Below, one piece after another: positions 1 through 6,324 of a stretch of DNA of 6,324 bases. A program made the position numbers and the translations under genes. Below the pieces are notes generated by a model, which had not been told where the DNA came from, made no database searches, and saw only the letters and a list, made by a program, of their open reading frames with translations. Within the stretch, counting starts at the first letter, position 1; each line of letters starts with the position of its first letter. This DNA is from a bacterium (Candidatus Gribaldobacteria) CG_4_10_14_0_8_um_filter_33_9 (GTDB lineage Bacteria > Patescibacteriota > Minisyncoccia > Minisyncoccales > CG1-02-41-26): NCBI GenBank assembly GCA_002785165.1, contig PFMI01000006.1, forward strand, positions 1 to 6,324. Reading direction: 5' to 3'.

Positions 1-1028
1 AAACTGTTTTTATTTTCATGCCCCCATAAATAATACAGGTCTTCATAATGGTCAAACCATTCCGGATTGGTAGGAATTCCCCATTCTATTTGCATTTGGA
101 TTTTGTGGGATTTGGAAATTATTTTTCTTAGCAAGGCGTTCCAAGGTTTAATAAATCGAAGCAAAGGATTTTTAAGTGGTTTTAGAATAATTCTAATAAG
201 ACCGACTAGGGACTTTTTTAAATTAATCATAAAATTATATATATTTTTTTTAATTATCTGGTTAAAGTTATTAAAAAAAACGATTCTTTTTTTAATACCA
301 TTGGATCTAAACTCATATTTTACGTTTCTTAATGTCGGCAGAAATTTAGCGATGCCAGTCAAGCTAATATTTTTTTTATCTTCCTGTTTTAAATTTTCCA
401 CTTTATGTCTATAATCATGATTTTGATGAATGACCTTAGCCAGCGGAGTGGCATCAATAACTAAAATATTTTTATCAAAAGATTCTTGAAGCATCCAATT
501 ATCCCAACCAATCCTACCGACCGCGAAGGGCGGTAAATTTTTAAACAGTCCTTTTCTAAAAATAAAATAATCGCTGCCCGCCTGAGCATGAAGTCTCCCC
601 TCTTTTTTTATCATCTTATTAATATCTTCTTCCCAATTTTTAGAAAAATCCAATAATTCAGTGATATTTAAATCCCAGCGCCTGCCAACAATTAAAAAAT
701 CTTCTGGCGGTAAAAAATTAAATATTTTCAAAAAATCACTGGTTATTATGATGTCAGCATTAATATATATTATAATATCATATTTTGCCTGCTTTCTGAC
801 TAAATTAAAGACCGAATTCAACAGCGGGGTCCCGGATTCGGTACATTCCACATTGGCAATATGCTGGATATTATTTTTTTGACAAATTTCTTTTACCCCG
901 AAATCATTGCCACACAAAATAACCTCAATATCACTGGAGACATTAAACCAACTTTTGATGGCGTTGGTTTGGATAATACTAATATGCGGATCAATAAAAG
1001 GTTTCGGAATAGAAAAAATAGTAAACAT
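1..1028 (-). CDS. GT-A-like glycosyltransferase, 3' end beyond window (possible C-terminal fusion)
   Basis: My own translation from the ATG at 1028 stays open for 342 codons to the window edge, so the C-terminus is missing. The N-terminus MFTIFSIPKPF, then ESGTPLLNSVF (res 65-75), YINADIII (88-95, the probable nucleotide-sugar/metal site in place of a DxD), VGRRWDL (114-120), GSDYFIF (151-157), PPFAVGRIGWDNWML (166-180) and VIHQNHDY (199-206) follow the order of a GT-A-fold family I know from surface-polysaccharide clusters. It probably transfers a sugar to a lipid-linked glycan at the inner face of the membrane; donor and acceptor cannot be read from sequence. After about residue 245 comes a basic, hydrophobic linker, then IEWGIPTNPEWFDHYEDLYYLW (about 314-335, with key residues W, PEWFDH, DLYY), which does not belong to the GT domain and resembles the N-terminus of some SAM methyltransferases. 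The start is 41 bp after wecF and has no Shine-Dalgarno; the leader is nearly all A/T. Confidence 0.78.
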   Translation of the reverse strand, partial: MFTIFSIPKPFIDPHISIIQTNAIKSWFNVSSDIEVILCGNDFGVKEICQKNNIQHIANVECTESGTPLLNSVFNLVRKQAKYDIIIYINADIIITSDFLKIFNFLPPEDFLIVGRRWDLNITELLDFSKNWEEDINKMIKKEGRLHAQAGSDYFIFRKGLFKNLPPFAVGRIGWDNWMLQESFDKNILVIDATPLAKVIHQNHDYRHKVENLKQEDKKNISLTGIAKFLPTLRNVKYEFRSNGIKKRIVFFNNFNQIIKKNIYNFMINLKKSLVGLIRIILKPLKNPLLRFIKPWNALLRKIISKSHKIQMQIEWGIPTNPEWFDHYEDLYYLWGHENKNS

Positions 1029-1040
1029 AGATATTTATTT

Positions 1041-1062
1041 TAAAATTTAGTGCGAAATTTTA
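1041..1062. repeat. A/T-only inverted repeat in the sole intergenic gap
   Basis: Perfect 8-bp arms TAAAATTT (1041-1048) and AAATTTTA (1055-1062) flank a 6-nt loop, between the wecF stop and the start of the downstream glycosyltransferase. The stem has no G:C pair, and on the minus-strand transcript it is followed by A-rich sequence rather than a U-run, so it is not a convincing intrinsic terminator. It may be chance in AT-rich DNA, a weak mRNA structure or a processing site. Confidence 0.35.
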
Positions 1063-1069
1063 TTATAGC

Positions 1070-2245
1070 TCAGTTCAATAAATTGCTTAGATCTTCCAAT
1101 CTTCTTTTCTCAGAAAACAAGTTTGAAATTTTTTCAATATTTGATTGAATTTGACGATCAGTTAACGGCCTGGAAAATTCTTCAAAAGTTATGTCTTTTA
1201 TGGTCTTAGCATCAAATACAACTATGCCAACCTTTTGGAATAATTGCGAAAATGGATTATCACTTTTTATATATAATTTTTTTCCTAACGTCAGAAGTGT
1301 GATACAATTCCCAAACGCCTGACTTCTATTATGAAACATTACAGCCACGTCCACTTCTTTTAGCTTTTCAACGTATTCTATACGAGACATAAATTTTTCA
1401 ATGAATTCGCATTTATTCAAAAAGGTTTTTAGACAATATTTTTTGACAAATTCTGCATAATTTAATGCCCCATACGATAACGGTAATATGATTTTTATAT
1501 TTTTATTATTAAACTTTTCTAATGCCTTGATGCAATCCGCATGATTATTGGATTCATTCGCCGAATTACCGATTTGCACATTTATTTTATCATCTTTAAT
1601 TTTTACGGTTCTGAGCTCATTAGCTAAATCAAAATTTTGGTTATAAACAAACGGCAAACCATGCAATTCATTTAGTTCGTAAATACTTTTAATTTTGTCA
1701 AAATCGGCAGAAAAAAGATTTGGATCAAGCAATAAATAATTTATACGCCGAACTGTCAGTCTTTTTAATTCAAATTCTTTCTTATTAATATTTTTATAGT
1801 TTAGAAGCCACCATAGATGTTTTAAAATTTTTATTGGATGTTTCGGCCATTGGCCGGGAAAAATATACGCTTTTTTAACATACTGCCGCGTAATCGCATC
1901 ACAAATCCAATCAATATGGTATGGAAATGGATCTTCGTAAAATTCTCCACCCCAGTAAACAACATAGAGGGGTATATTTTTATCAATTGTAAGCATTAAT
2001 TTACCAATACAAAGATCATACCAATGCACAAAAATTTTGTCTTTATCAGTTATGCGATTTAAAATATTCCTAAAATCATCACTCCCGACATCCCCGACCC
2101 ACTCTGCCTTGGGATGATTTACATAAAGAGCATTTTTCTTTAATCCCCTAATAAAATAACGATTGATATTTTTTATACTGACATTTTCTGAGTCATTAAT
2201 AAATCCGTCAATGAATTTATCGTCTATCATGATGTGATAATTCAT
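1070..2245 (-). CDS. wecF: WecF-like Fuc4NAc transferase (glycosyltransferase family 56)
   Basis: 391 aa. In Enterobacteria WecF transfers 4-acetamido-4,6-dideoxy-D-galactose (Fuc4NAc) from its dTDP form to lipid-linked ManNAcA-GlcNAc at the inner face of the cytoplasmic membrane. Matches from memory of E. coli WecF, in the same order: YWGGEFYED (res 97-105; E. coli WGADLYE), the family signature QIGNSANESNNH (224-235; E. coli VGNSGDRSNEH), ILPLSYG (253-259; VVPMGY), and SQAFGNCITLL (308-318; QQGIGTLCLL) followed by DNPF (329-332; ENPF). It is about 30 residues longer than the 359-aa E. coli protein, mostly from an insertion near residues 105-165 that includes a basic, Trp-rich stretch (KILKHLWWLLNYKN). 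The ATG overlaps the wecE stop by 4 nt (ATGA), so translation is probably coupled, and no SD is visible. Pairing with wecE supports the call. The real acceptor is unknown and need not be the ECA lipid intermediate. Confidence 0.85.
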   Translation of the reverse strand: MNYHIMIDDKFIDGFINDSENVSIKNINRYFIRGLKKNALYVNHPKAEWVGDVGSDDFRNILNRITDKDKIFVHWYDLCIGKLMLTIDKNIPLYVVYWGGEFYEDPFPYHIDWICDAITRQYVKKAYIFPGQWPKHPIKILKHLWWLLNYKNINKKEFELKRLTVRRINYLLLDPNLFSADFDKIKSIYELNELHGLPFVYNQNFDLANELRTVKIKDDKINVQIGNSANESNNHADCIKALEKFNNKNIKIILPLSYGALNYAEFVKKYCLKTFLNKCEFIEKFMSRIEYVEKLKEVDVAVMFHNRSQAFGNCITLLTLGKKLYIKSDNPFSQLFQKVGIVVFDAKTIKDITFEEFSRPLTDRQIQSNIEKISNLFSEKRRLEDLSNLLN

Positions 2246-3381
2246 TTTGTTATTTGTTTTATCGTGTTAATAATATATTCAATTTCGTTTTCTTTTAATT
2301 CATAAAACAAAGGCAGTCGCAACAAACAATTAGTATATCTATCGGATTGAGGCAATTCTCTACCATCCTGTTTGCTTTTATAGAATAAACTTTGATGCAA
2401 ACTCAGATAATGAAACGTGGCCTGGATTCCATTTTCTTTTAGGTAATTTATGATCTGGTTTCTTTGATCCCCGGATCCGCATACCATATAAAACAGGTGG
2501 CCGTTATTGGTGGCATAATCTGGAATTTTAGGCATCTTAATCCCATTATTTATGGCCCAGTCGTTTAATCCAGCAAAATATTGTTGCCAAATTTCAATCC
2601 GCCTTTTTTGAATATTATCAAGGTTCTCTAACTGTGCCCATAGATAGGCGGCGGTAATTTCCGATGGTAAGAATGAAGAACCAATATCAACCCAACCATA
2701 TTTATTTACTTCTCCTCTAAAAAATTCAGACCGATTAGTTCCTATCTCCCAAATAATTTCTGACCGTCTTATAAATCTTTCATCGTTTATAGCCAACAAA
2801 CCGCCTTCGCCCGAATTGATGTTCTTGGTTTCATGAAATGAAAAAGTAGCCAGATGACCAATACTGCCCAAAGGTTTTCCTCTATAAAATGAATCGATTG
2901 CCTGGGCCGCATCCTCAATAACAATGAGGTTATATTTATCTGCCAAAGACATTATTTTATCCATATCGCAGGCTACCCCGGCATAATGGACGGGAACGAT
3001 GACTTTAGTTTTAGGCGTTATCAACTCTTCGAGCTTATCCTCGTCAATTCCAGGATGATCCGGTCGACTATCGGCAAAAATGATTTTAGCCCCTTGTCTG
3101 ACAAAAGCAAGCGCTGTGGAAACAAAAGTATACGAAGGAACTATGACTTCGTCGCCCGGTTTAATGTCGGCCAATATTGCACCCATTTCCAGGGCGTCGG
3201 TGCAGGAGGTAGTTAGAAGCGCTTTTTTAAAACCATATCGACTCTCCAATAATCTCTGGCATTTCTGAGTAAACATACCATTGCCAGATATTTTGCCGGA
3301 ATAGACTGCCTGATATATATAATCCATCTCTCGGCCAGTTAGATAAGGTTTGTTGAATGGAATTTTCATTCTTTTTATCAT
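2242..3381 (-). CDS. wecE: dTDP-4-amino-4,6-dideoxygalactose transaminase (WecE/RffA, DegT/DnrJ/EryC1/StrS family)
   Basis: 379 aa; E. coli WecE has 376. PLP enzyme of the sugar aminotransferase class that converts dTDP-4-keto-6-deoxy-D-glucose, with L-glutamate as amino donor, to dTDP-4-amino-4,6-dideoxy-D-galactose (Fuc4N). Shared with E. coli WecE: IPFN at the N-terminus, SGKISGNGMFT (28-38), PGDEVIVPSYTFVSTA (75-90), VIVPVHYAGVACDMD (127-141), EDAAQ (156-160, Asp157 contacting the PLP ring nitrogen), FSFHETKN (180-187, Lys186 as Schiff-base lysine), GTNRSEFFRG (214-223), DIGSSFLPSE (232-241), AAYLWAQLE (244-252) and LLRLPLFY (353-360). Similarity is strong enough to favour the WecE function over related C3 or C4 sugar transaminases. 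The first ATG overlaps the preceding stop as TAATG. A second ATG at 3369 (Met5, MKIPFN) fits the E. coli N-terminus better; neither has a clear SD. It stops at TGA inside the next gene's ATG. I see no defect in the active site. Confidence 0.93.
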   Translation of the reverse strand: MIKRMKIPFNKPYLTGREMDYIYQAVYSGKISGNGMFTQKCQRLLESRYGFKKALLTTSCTDALEMGAILADIKPGDEVIVPSYTFVSTALAFVRQGAKIIFADSRPDHPGIDEDKLEELITPKTKVIVPVHYAGVACDMDKIMSLADKYNLIVIEDAAQAIDSFYRGKPLGSIGHLATFSFHETKNINSGEGGLLAINDERFIRRSEIIWEIGTNRSEFFRGEVNKYGWVDIGSSFLPSEITAAYLWAQLENLDNIQKRRIEIWQQYFAGLNDWAINNGIKMPKIPDYATNNGHLFYMVCGSGDQRNQIINYLKENGIQATFHYLSLHQSLFYKSKQDGRELPQSDRYTNCLLRLPLFYELKENEIEYIINTIKQITK

Positions 3382-4163
3382 TATTTTTGAATAATATATG
3401 CCTGCTGAATGCCAAATCCCCCTCCCGAATATTCTTTTTCAATATTGTAGAATATCTCATTAATAGGGTTAGAATATCCCTCGTATTGGTTAACATCAGT
3501 TACTAATTCCCTTAAAAATCTTGACCCCAAGTAGTAAATTGAAGAGAAATCGATTCTTTTAAATTGCATACCCAGAGATGAAAGATAGTCGTCAACGTTA
3601 CTTATCTCTAAATAGCGGTTAAAGTCATGCTCCACTAGGGGTGGCAAAGATTTTAATGCCCTCATGGCGTTCAATAAGTTTAAGGGTTCCCGAAATGCCT
3701 CCAACAAAACAACTTTCCCGCCTTTTTTAACTACTCTAATCATTTCATCAATTCCTTTTTTTTGCAGTTCCCAATCAGGAAGATTAATTAAAACTCTAGT
3801 GGTATAAGCCAAATCGAAAGAATTATCTTCAAAATCCAAGTCGCAAACATCTCCCGCTTTAAATTGAACCCGGCCTTGAAAATGATCATATTTTTCTTTT
3901 AGCTCTTTGGCTGCCGCATCGACCATTTTCTCCGCAAAATCAACGCCTATCATTTTAATCTTAGAATTGGCTTCAAGCTGTTTAAACGCCGAAAAGCCAT
4001 TGGCACAGCCTACATCCAATATATACCTGCTTTCTCCAATTTGTTTTGAAATAAGTTCCGTTTCAAGGTTAATCATAAAAATGTCCCCCCATGACGCCCA
4101 ATGAGACTCTTTGAATTTTTCACCTTGGTTATTCCAGAAATCTTTAATGAATAAATTGTTCAT
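3381..4163 (-). CDS. class I SAM-dependent methyltransferase (Methyltransf_11/25 type)
   Basis: 260 aa from the ATG at 4163. Rossmann-fold methyltransferase with all usual motifs: motif I ILDVGCANGFS (48-58, SAM glycine loop), GVDFAEKM (73-80, acidic residue for the SAM ribose), AGDVCDLDFEDNSFDLAY (103-120), then RVVKKGGKVVLLEA (143-156). The C-terminal 100 residues (SSIYYLGSRFLREL and following) would form the substrate cap; I do not recognise the substrate. An in-frame TTG at 4196 would add 11 residues and overlap the upstream gene by 29 bp. I prefer the ATG because it lies 4 bp after the previous stop and has a weak GGAT about 8 nt upstream, while the extension (LSEKLKRIKF) looks non-conserved. 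The gene ends in TAATG shared with wecE, so it is co-translated with the Fuc4N transaminase. Modification of that amino sugar, or of another residue in the same glycan, is plausible but inferred. Confidence 0.85.
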   Translation of the reverse strand: MNNLFIKDFWNNQGEKFKESHWASWGDIFMINLETELISKQIGESRYILDVGCANGFSAFKQLEANSKIKMIGVDFAEKMVDAAAKELKEKYDHFQGRVQFKAGDVCDLDFEDNSFDLAYTTRVLINLPDWELQKKGIDEMIRVVKKGGKVVLLEAFREPLNLLNAMRALKSLPPLVEHDFNRYLEISNVDDYLSSLGMQFKRIDFSSIYYLGSRFLRELVTDVNQYEGYSNPINEIFYNIEKEYSGGGFGIQQAYIIQK

Positions 4164-4167
4164 AAAT

Positions 4168-4866
4168 TTAATCCGTTTTAATTTTTCTGATAGCAAAACT
4201 GGGCATCTCAGAAAAATTGGCCGTAATATATATTAATTCCCAGTTATCCTTTACGCAAAGTTCGTGGACTGCTTCAATCACGCCGTATCGACAATCGCCG
4301 GCCCAATTACCAATAATATAATCATGTCCGGCGATAATACCATTTGGTTTAACTTTATCTTTCAAAATTGCCAACTCATCGGCAGTAACTTTATAAGTAT
4401 GGTCTGTATCTAAATACACCCAGTCAAAGTAATGGTCAGGAAATTCCTTAAGGATCGCCGTGGAATAGCCTATGTTTAATTCTACCACTTTTTGCGCTAT
4501 TTCTTTTTTAAACTTATCTCTAACCAATTCTTTTAAGCCATCATGATAACGTGCCGGATTACCCCAGGCGTCTATCAAATGCAGTTTTAAGGGGGATGAT
4601 TGTTGCAATATCATTTTTGAAAAATCACCTTCATTAACACCAATTTCGGCACAAATTGCATTCTTTGGCAGAAAATTTAGCAAAGATTCCCGATTTAATA
4701 AAACTTTTAAATTTTGAATGTGTTTTGGTTGCAAATCATACTTAGGTATAAGTTTTTCATTTTGGCATCTTTGTTCTACAAATCTGTCATGCCAAATTTG
4801 ATAAACATTTCTTTTCGCCAAAGAATAGATCTTCTTAACACAAGTTGGGATTATTTTTCTGGTCAT
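4168..4866 (-). CDS. class I SAM-dependent methyltransferase (Methyltransf_24-like)
   Basis: 232 aa. After a basic N-terminal stretch of about 65 residues comes a Rossmann methyltransferase core: AEIGVNEGDFS (73-83, SAM-binding loop), LHLIDAW (95-101, acidic end of strand 2), YFDWVYLDTDHTY (146-158) and NGIIAGHDY (175-183). The acidic/His residues DTDH and GHD sit where metal-dependent small O-methyltransferases of this group carry catalytic or metal ligands, so O-methylation of a sugar hydroxyl is the best guess. Families of this type are frequent in glycan clusters, but the substrate is not readable. It starts 9 bp after the preceding methyltransferase stop, in a run of A and T with no Shine-Dalgarno, and ends 4 bp before the next methyltransferase start. 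It is not a duplicate of its neighbours: length, N-terminus and post-motif-I sequences differ. Confidence 0.85.
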   Translation of the reverse strand: MTRKIIPTCVKKIYSLAKRNVYQIWHDRFVEQRCQNEKLIPKYDLQPKHIQNLKVLLNRESLLNFLPKNAICAEIGVNEGDFSKMILQQSSPLKLHLIDAWGNPARYHDGLKELVRDKFKKEIAQKVVELNIGYSTAILKEFPDHYFDWVYLDTDHTYKVTADELAILKDKVKPNGIIAGHDYIIGNWAGDCRYGVIEAVHELCVKDNWELIYITANFSEMPSFAIRKIKTD

Positions 4867-4875
4867 TTTATTTTT

Positions 4876-5649
4876 TTATAATTTAACAGCGGATCTTTCG
4901 GTATAATCTGTTCTATGCAACAATATTTGTAAGCTATTTTCAGATATATACTCATCAACGGCCTTTCGACATCCTTGCCAATGGCCGTAATCGTCTATTA
5001 ATAATACGCCCCCCTTAACCAATTTAGGAAATAAATGTATCAGCTCATGCTTAGTCGATTCATACCAATCTGTATCTAATCTTAATAAGGCAATCTGACC
5101 GACATCGTCAGCCGGCAATGTTTTTTCAATCCTTCCGACTTTAAGTATCAAATTCTTTTCCGGGTAACCTGTCGATAATAGAAGGGCTTTTACATCTTCA
5201 ATCCGATAGCTATAATCTTCTTTTTTATACTCACCCGTGCTCATCAACTCATTTACAGTTTTCCCCGCATAGCTCATATCATGAGGCGTTTCATTCGGAG
5301 TTGCAAACATCGCATCAACTTCAAAAGTGTCAAACAAAAATATTTTTCTATCATAACATTTTCTTAAAGAAAGGGCCTTAGCCGCCGCGTACATTGCGCC
5401 TCCCCTCCAAACTCCGCACTCTATAATATCACCGGGTATATTATACTTACAAATATAATCAATAGCGTTAACAATCGCCTCAATTCTTTCCAGACTAATC
5501 AGTGTGTAAGGCAAACATTCGCGATAAATATTTTTTACCTCTTCGGAAATATCCAGCATAAGTTGTTGGGAGATTCCCTTTGTCTCTTTTCTTATTTTTG
5601 AAATATTATAACCAAGCAAATTAAAAAACTTTTTAAAAACCCTTTTCAT
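4876..5649 (-). CDS. TylF/MycF-family sugar O-methyltransferase
   Basis: 257 aa. The family includes macrocin O-methyltransferase TylF, MycF and NovP, which are Mg-dependent SAM enzymes that methylate hydroxyls of deoxysugars; homologues are also common in bacterial polysaccharide clusters. Visible motifs: SLERIEAIVNAIDYI (52-66), GDIIECGVWRGGAMYAAA (73-90, SAM loop), IFLFDTFE (103-110), YSYRIEDVKALL (146-157), ILKVGRIEKTLP (168-179), LLRLDTDWYEST (188-199) and GGVLLIDDYGHWQGCRKAVDE (213-233). The Asp residues of LDTDWY and IDDYG correspond to the metal-binding/catalytic acids of MycF-type enzymes. Length matches the family. Inferred role: O-methylation of a sugar in the exported glycan or of its chain end. 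It starts 18 bp after the transporter ATPase stop, with no good Shine-Dalgarno. Confidence 0.92.
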   Translation of the reverse strand: MKRVFKKFFNLLGYNISKIRKETKGISQQLMLDISEEVKNIYRECLPYTLISLERIEAIVNAIDYICKYNIPGDIIECGVWRGGAMYAAAKALSLRKCYDRKIFLFDTFEVDAMFATPNETPHDMSYAGKTVNELMSTGEYKKEDYSYRIEDVKALLLSTGYPEKNLILKVGRIEKTLPADDVGQIALLRLDTDWYESTKHELIHLFPKLVKGGVLLIDDYGHWQGCRKAVDEYISENSLQILLHRTDYTERSAVKL

Positions 5650-5667
5650 ATTTAATTATCTAAGTTA

Positions 5668-6324
5668 TTAATTTAACCATTTATGGTCAAGATAGAGCGA
5701 GGCCTCCCACGGACCGGGATAATTGAATTTGCCATTCACAATATTATCGGAAATCTCAAAAACGATTGTATCCGACCAATTATCATAAATTTTTCTATTG
5801 TAGGAAAATAAGACAAATCCCAACACATATTTGCCCGGCACTAAAGGCCTTGGGGAAAGCTCACATATTATTTTATTATCTTTTTCGGTGTAGACAACAC
5901 TGTCCATCGGAAAAGAAGCCCCAACCGCCAACTGCTTGCCATAAACATCACTTAAATGCCAAAGAGCGTGAAAATGATTTATATTGTTTGAGTTATTAAT
6001 CATTAATTCGACTTTCATGACTTCATTGGCGGCAAAATTATTTCTTAACTCATTATTTCTATCAAACATTCTCACGGATTCTATGTATGGAATATCGCCA
6101 TAAGCTTTGTGTTCCCTATAAACAGGATTTTTATTATTAGAAAACTTATCTTGCATATAAAATTCAATGACTTCTTTGGTGGCACCGGATTTAACTATTT
6201 CTCCATTTTTAAGAAGAAGGCATCTTTTACATAGACTTTGGATCGCTCCTATATTATGACTGACAAACAAAATAGTCCGGCCCTCTTCCCGGGTAATCTC
6301 ATCCATTTTTCCCAGACACTTCTT
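5668..6324 (-). CDS. wzt: polysaccharide ABC-transporter ATP-binding protein (Wzt-type), 5' end beyond window
   Basis: C-terminal 218 residues; the frame is open upstream of the first internal ATG (6306), reading KKCLGK before MDEI, so the start and the Walker A, signature and Walker B motifs lie outside the window. Seen here: TILFVSHN (about res 17-24, with the H-loop His near 23), then the NBD end (CLLLKNGEIVKSGATKEVIEFY). From about residue 75 to the end a beta-rich domain follows (VRMFDRNNEL, VMKVELMINN, HALWHLSDVYGKQLA, PLVPGKYVLGFVLF), closing in GPWEASLYLDHKW, typical of Wzt C-terminal domains. In E. coli O8/O9a this domain binds the modified non-reducing end of the O-antigen and couples recognition to export through Wzm. 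Wzm would be expected just upstream, beyond position 6324. KpsT-type ATPases lack this C-terminal domain, so Wzt is the better call. Three methyltransferases follow directly. Confidence 0.88.
   Translation of the reverse strand, partial: KKCLGKMDEITREEGRTILFVSHNIGAIQSLCKRCLLLKNGEIVKSGATKEVIEFYMQDKFSNNKNPVYREHKAYGDIPYIESVRMFDRNNELRNNFAANEVMKVELMINNSNNINHFHALWHLSDVYGKQLAVGASFPMDSVVYTEKDNKIICELSPRPLVPGKYVLGFVLFSYNRKIYDNWSDTIVFEISDNIVNGKFNYPGPWEASLYLDHKWLN

Noticed and set aside
67..1043. Three plus-strand open frames (67-414, 661-882, 861-1043)
   Set aside because: They lie antisense to the minus-strand glycosyltransferase, which stays open with recognisable motifs throughout. Their translations are hydrophobic or low-complexity with no family features, as expected from AT-rich antisense.
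1041..1062. Intrinsic terminator between wecF and the last glycosyltransferase
   Set aside because: The stem has only A:T pairs and no U-run follows on the transcribed strand.
1062..1067. Perfect TATAAT on the minus strand (plus-strand ATTATA) upstream of the last glycosyltransferase
   Set aside because: No acceptable -35 at 16-18 bp (CTAAGC/TAAGCA) and no extended -10 TG; such hexamers are frequent by chance in AT-rich DNA, so I do not call an internal promoter.
2242..2244. Possible recoding of TGA
   Set aside because: TGA ends wecE at the length expected from E. coli WecE and in an ATGA overlap with the next gene, so it is a normal stop.
2986..3268. Two overlapping plus-strand frames (2986-3216, 3080-3268) inside wecE
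   Set aside because: They are antisense to strongly conserved WecE motifs; no independent start signal or homology is seen.
3227..3496. 89-aa minus-strand frame spanning the junction of the third methyltransferase and wecE
   Set aside because: It is in a different frame from two well-supported genes and covers their conserved ends; it is a shadow.
3907..4104. 65-aa plus-strand frame inside the third methyltransferase
   Set aside because: Antisense to the SAM-binding motif I region; no support.
5766..5999. 77-aa plus-strand frame inside wzt (Cys/His-rich)
   Set aside because: Cys and His are scattered with no zinc-finger spacing, and it is antisense to the Wzt C-terminal domain.

Overview
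The window is a compact, single-strand segment of a cell-surface polysaccharide (O-antigen-like or capsule-like) biosynthesis and export cluster. All seven genes I can support lie on the minus strand, so transcription runs from position 6324 towards position 1. The DNA is clearly AT-rich, with long A and T runs between and within genes. The standard code applies: TGA is a real stop for two genes (wecE and wecF), which excludes the TGA-recoding lineages. None of the readable start codons has a convincing AGGAGG-type Shine-Dalgarno sequence. This fits a low-GC bacterium that does not rely strongly on SD initiation (for example Bacteroidota, or an uncultivated or candidate-phylum lineage). The phylum cannot be fixed from this window, but an enteric bacterium is unlikely despite the enterobacterial-type gene pair.

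Layout in transcription order: (1) 6324-5668, the C-terminal part of a Wzt-type ABC-transporter ATPase with a C-terminal carbohydrate-recognition-like domain, cut by the window edge; (2) 5649-4876, a TylF/MycF-family sugar O-methyltransferase; (3) 4866-4168, a second SAM methyltransferase of the Methyltransf_24-like type; (4) 4163-3381, a third, classical Methyltransf_11/25-type SAM methyltransferase; (5) 3381-2242, a WecE-like dTDP-4-amino-4,6-dideoxygalactose transaminase; (6) 2245-1070, a WecF-like Fuc4NAc transferase (GT56); (7) 1028-1, a GT-A-like glycosyltransferase that runs off the window and may be fused to another domain. Most junctions are 4-18 bp gaps or 1-4 bp overlaps. The only larger gap is 41 bp (1029-1069), which holds an A/T-only inverted repeat. 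No stretch over 300 bp lacks a gene. I see no tRNA, rRNA, CRISPR array, insertion sequence or clear terminator.

Inferred joint role: WecE makes dTDP-Fuc4N by transamination, and the WecF homologue transfers a (probably N-acylated) Fuc4N-type sugar onto a lipid-linked glycan. The last glycosyltransferase extends the chain, and the three methyltransferases decorate sugars or cap the chain end. The ABC transporter exports the product, with the Wzt C-terminal domain probably recognising a terminal modification. The combination of ECA-type Fuc4N genes with ABC-type export and a block of three different methyltransferases is the most notable aspect of the window.
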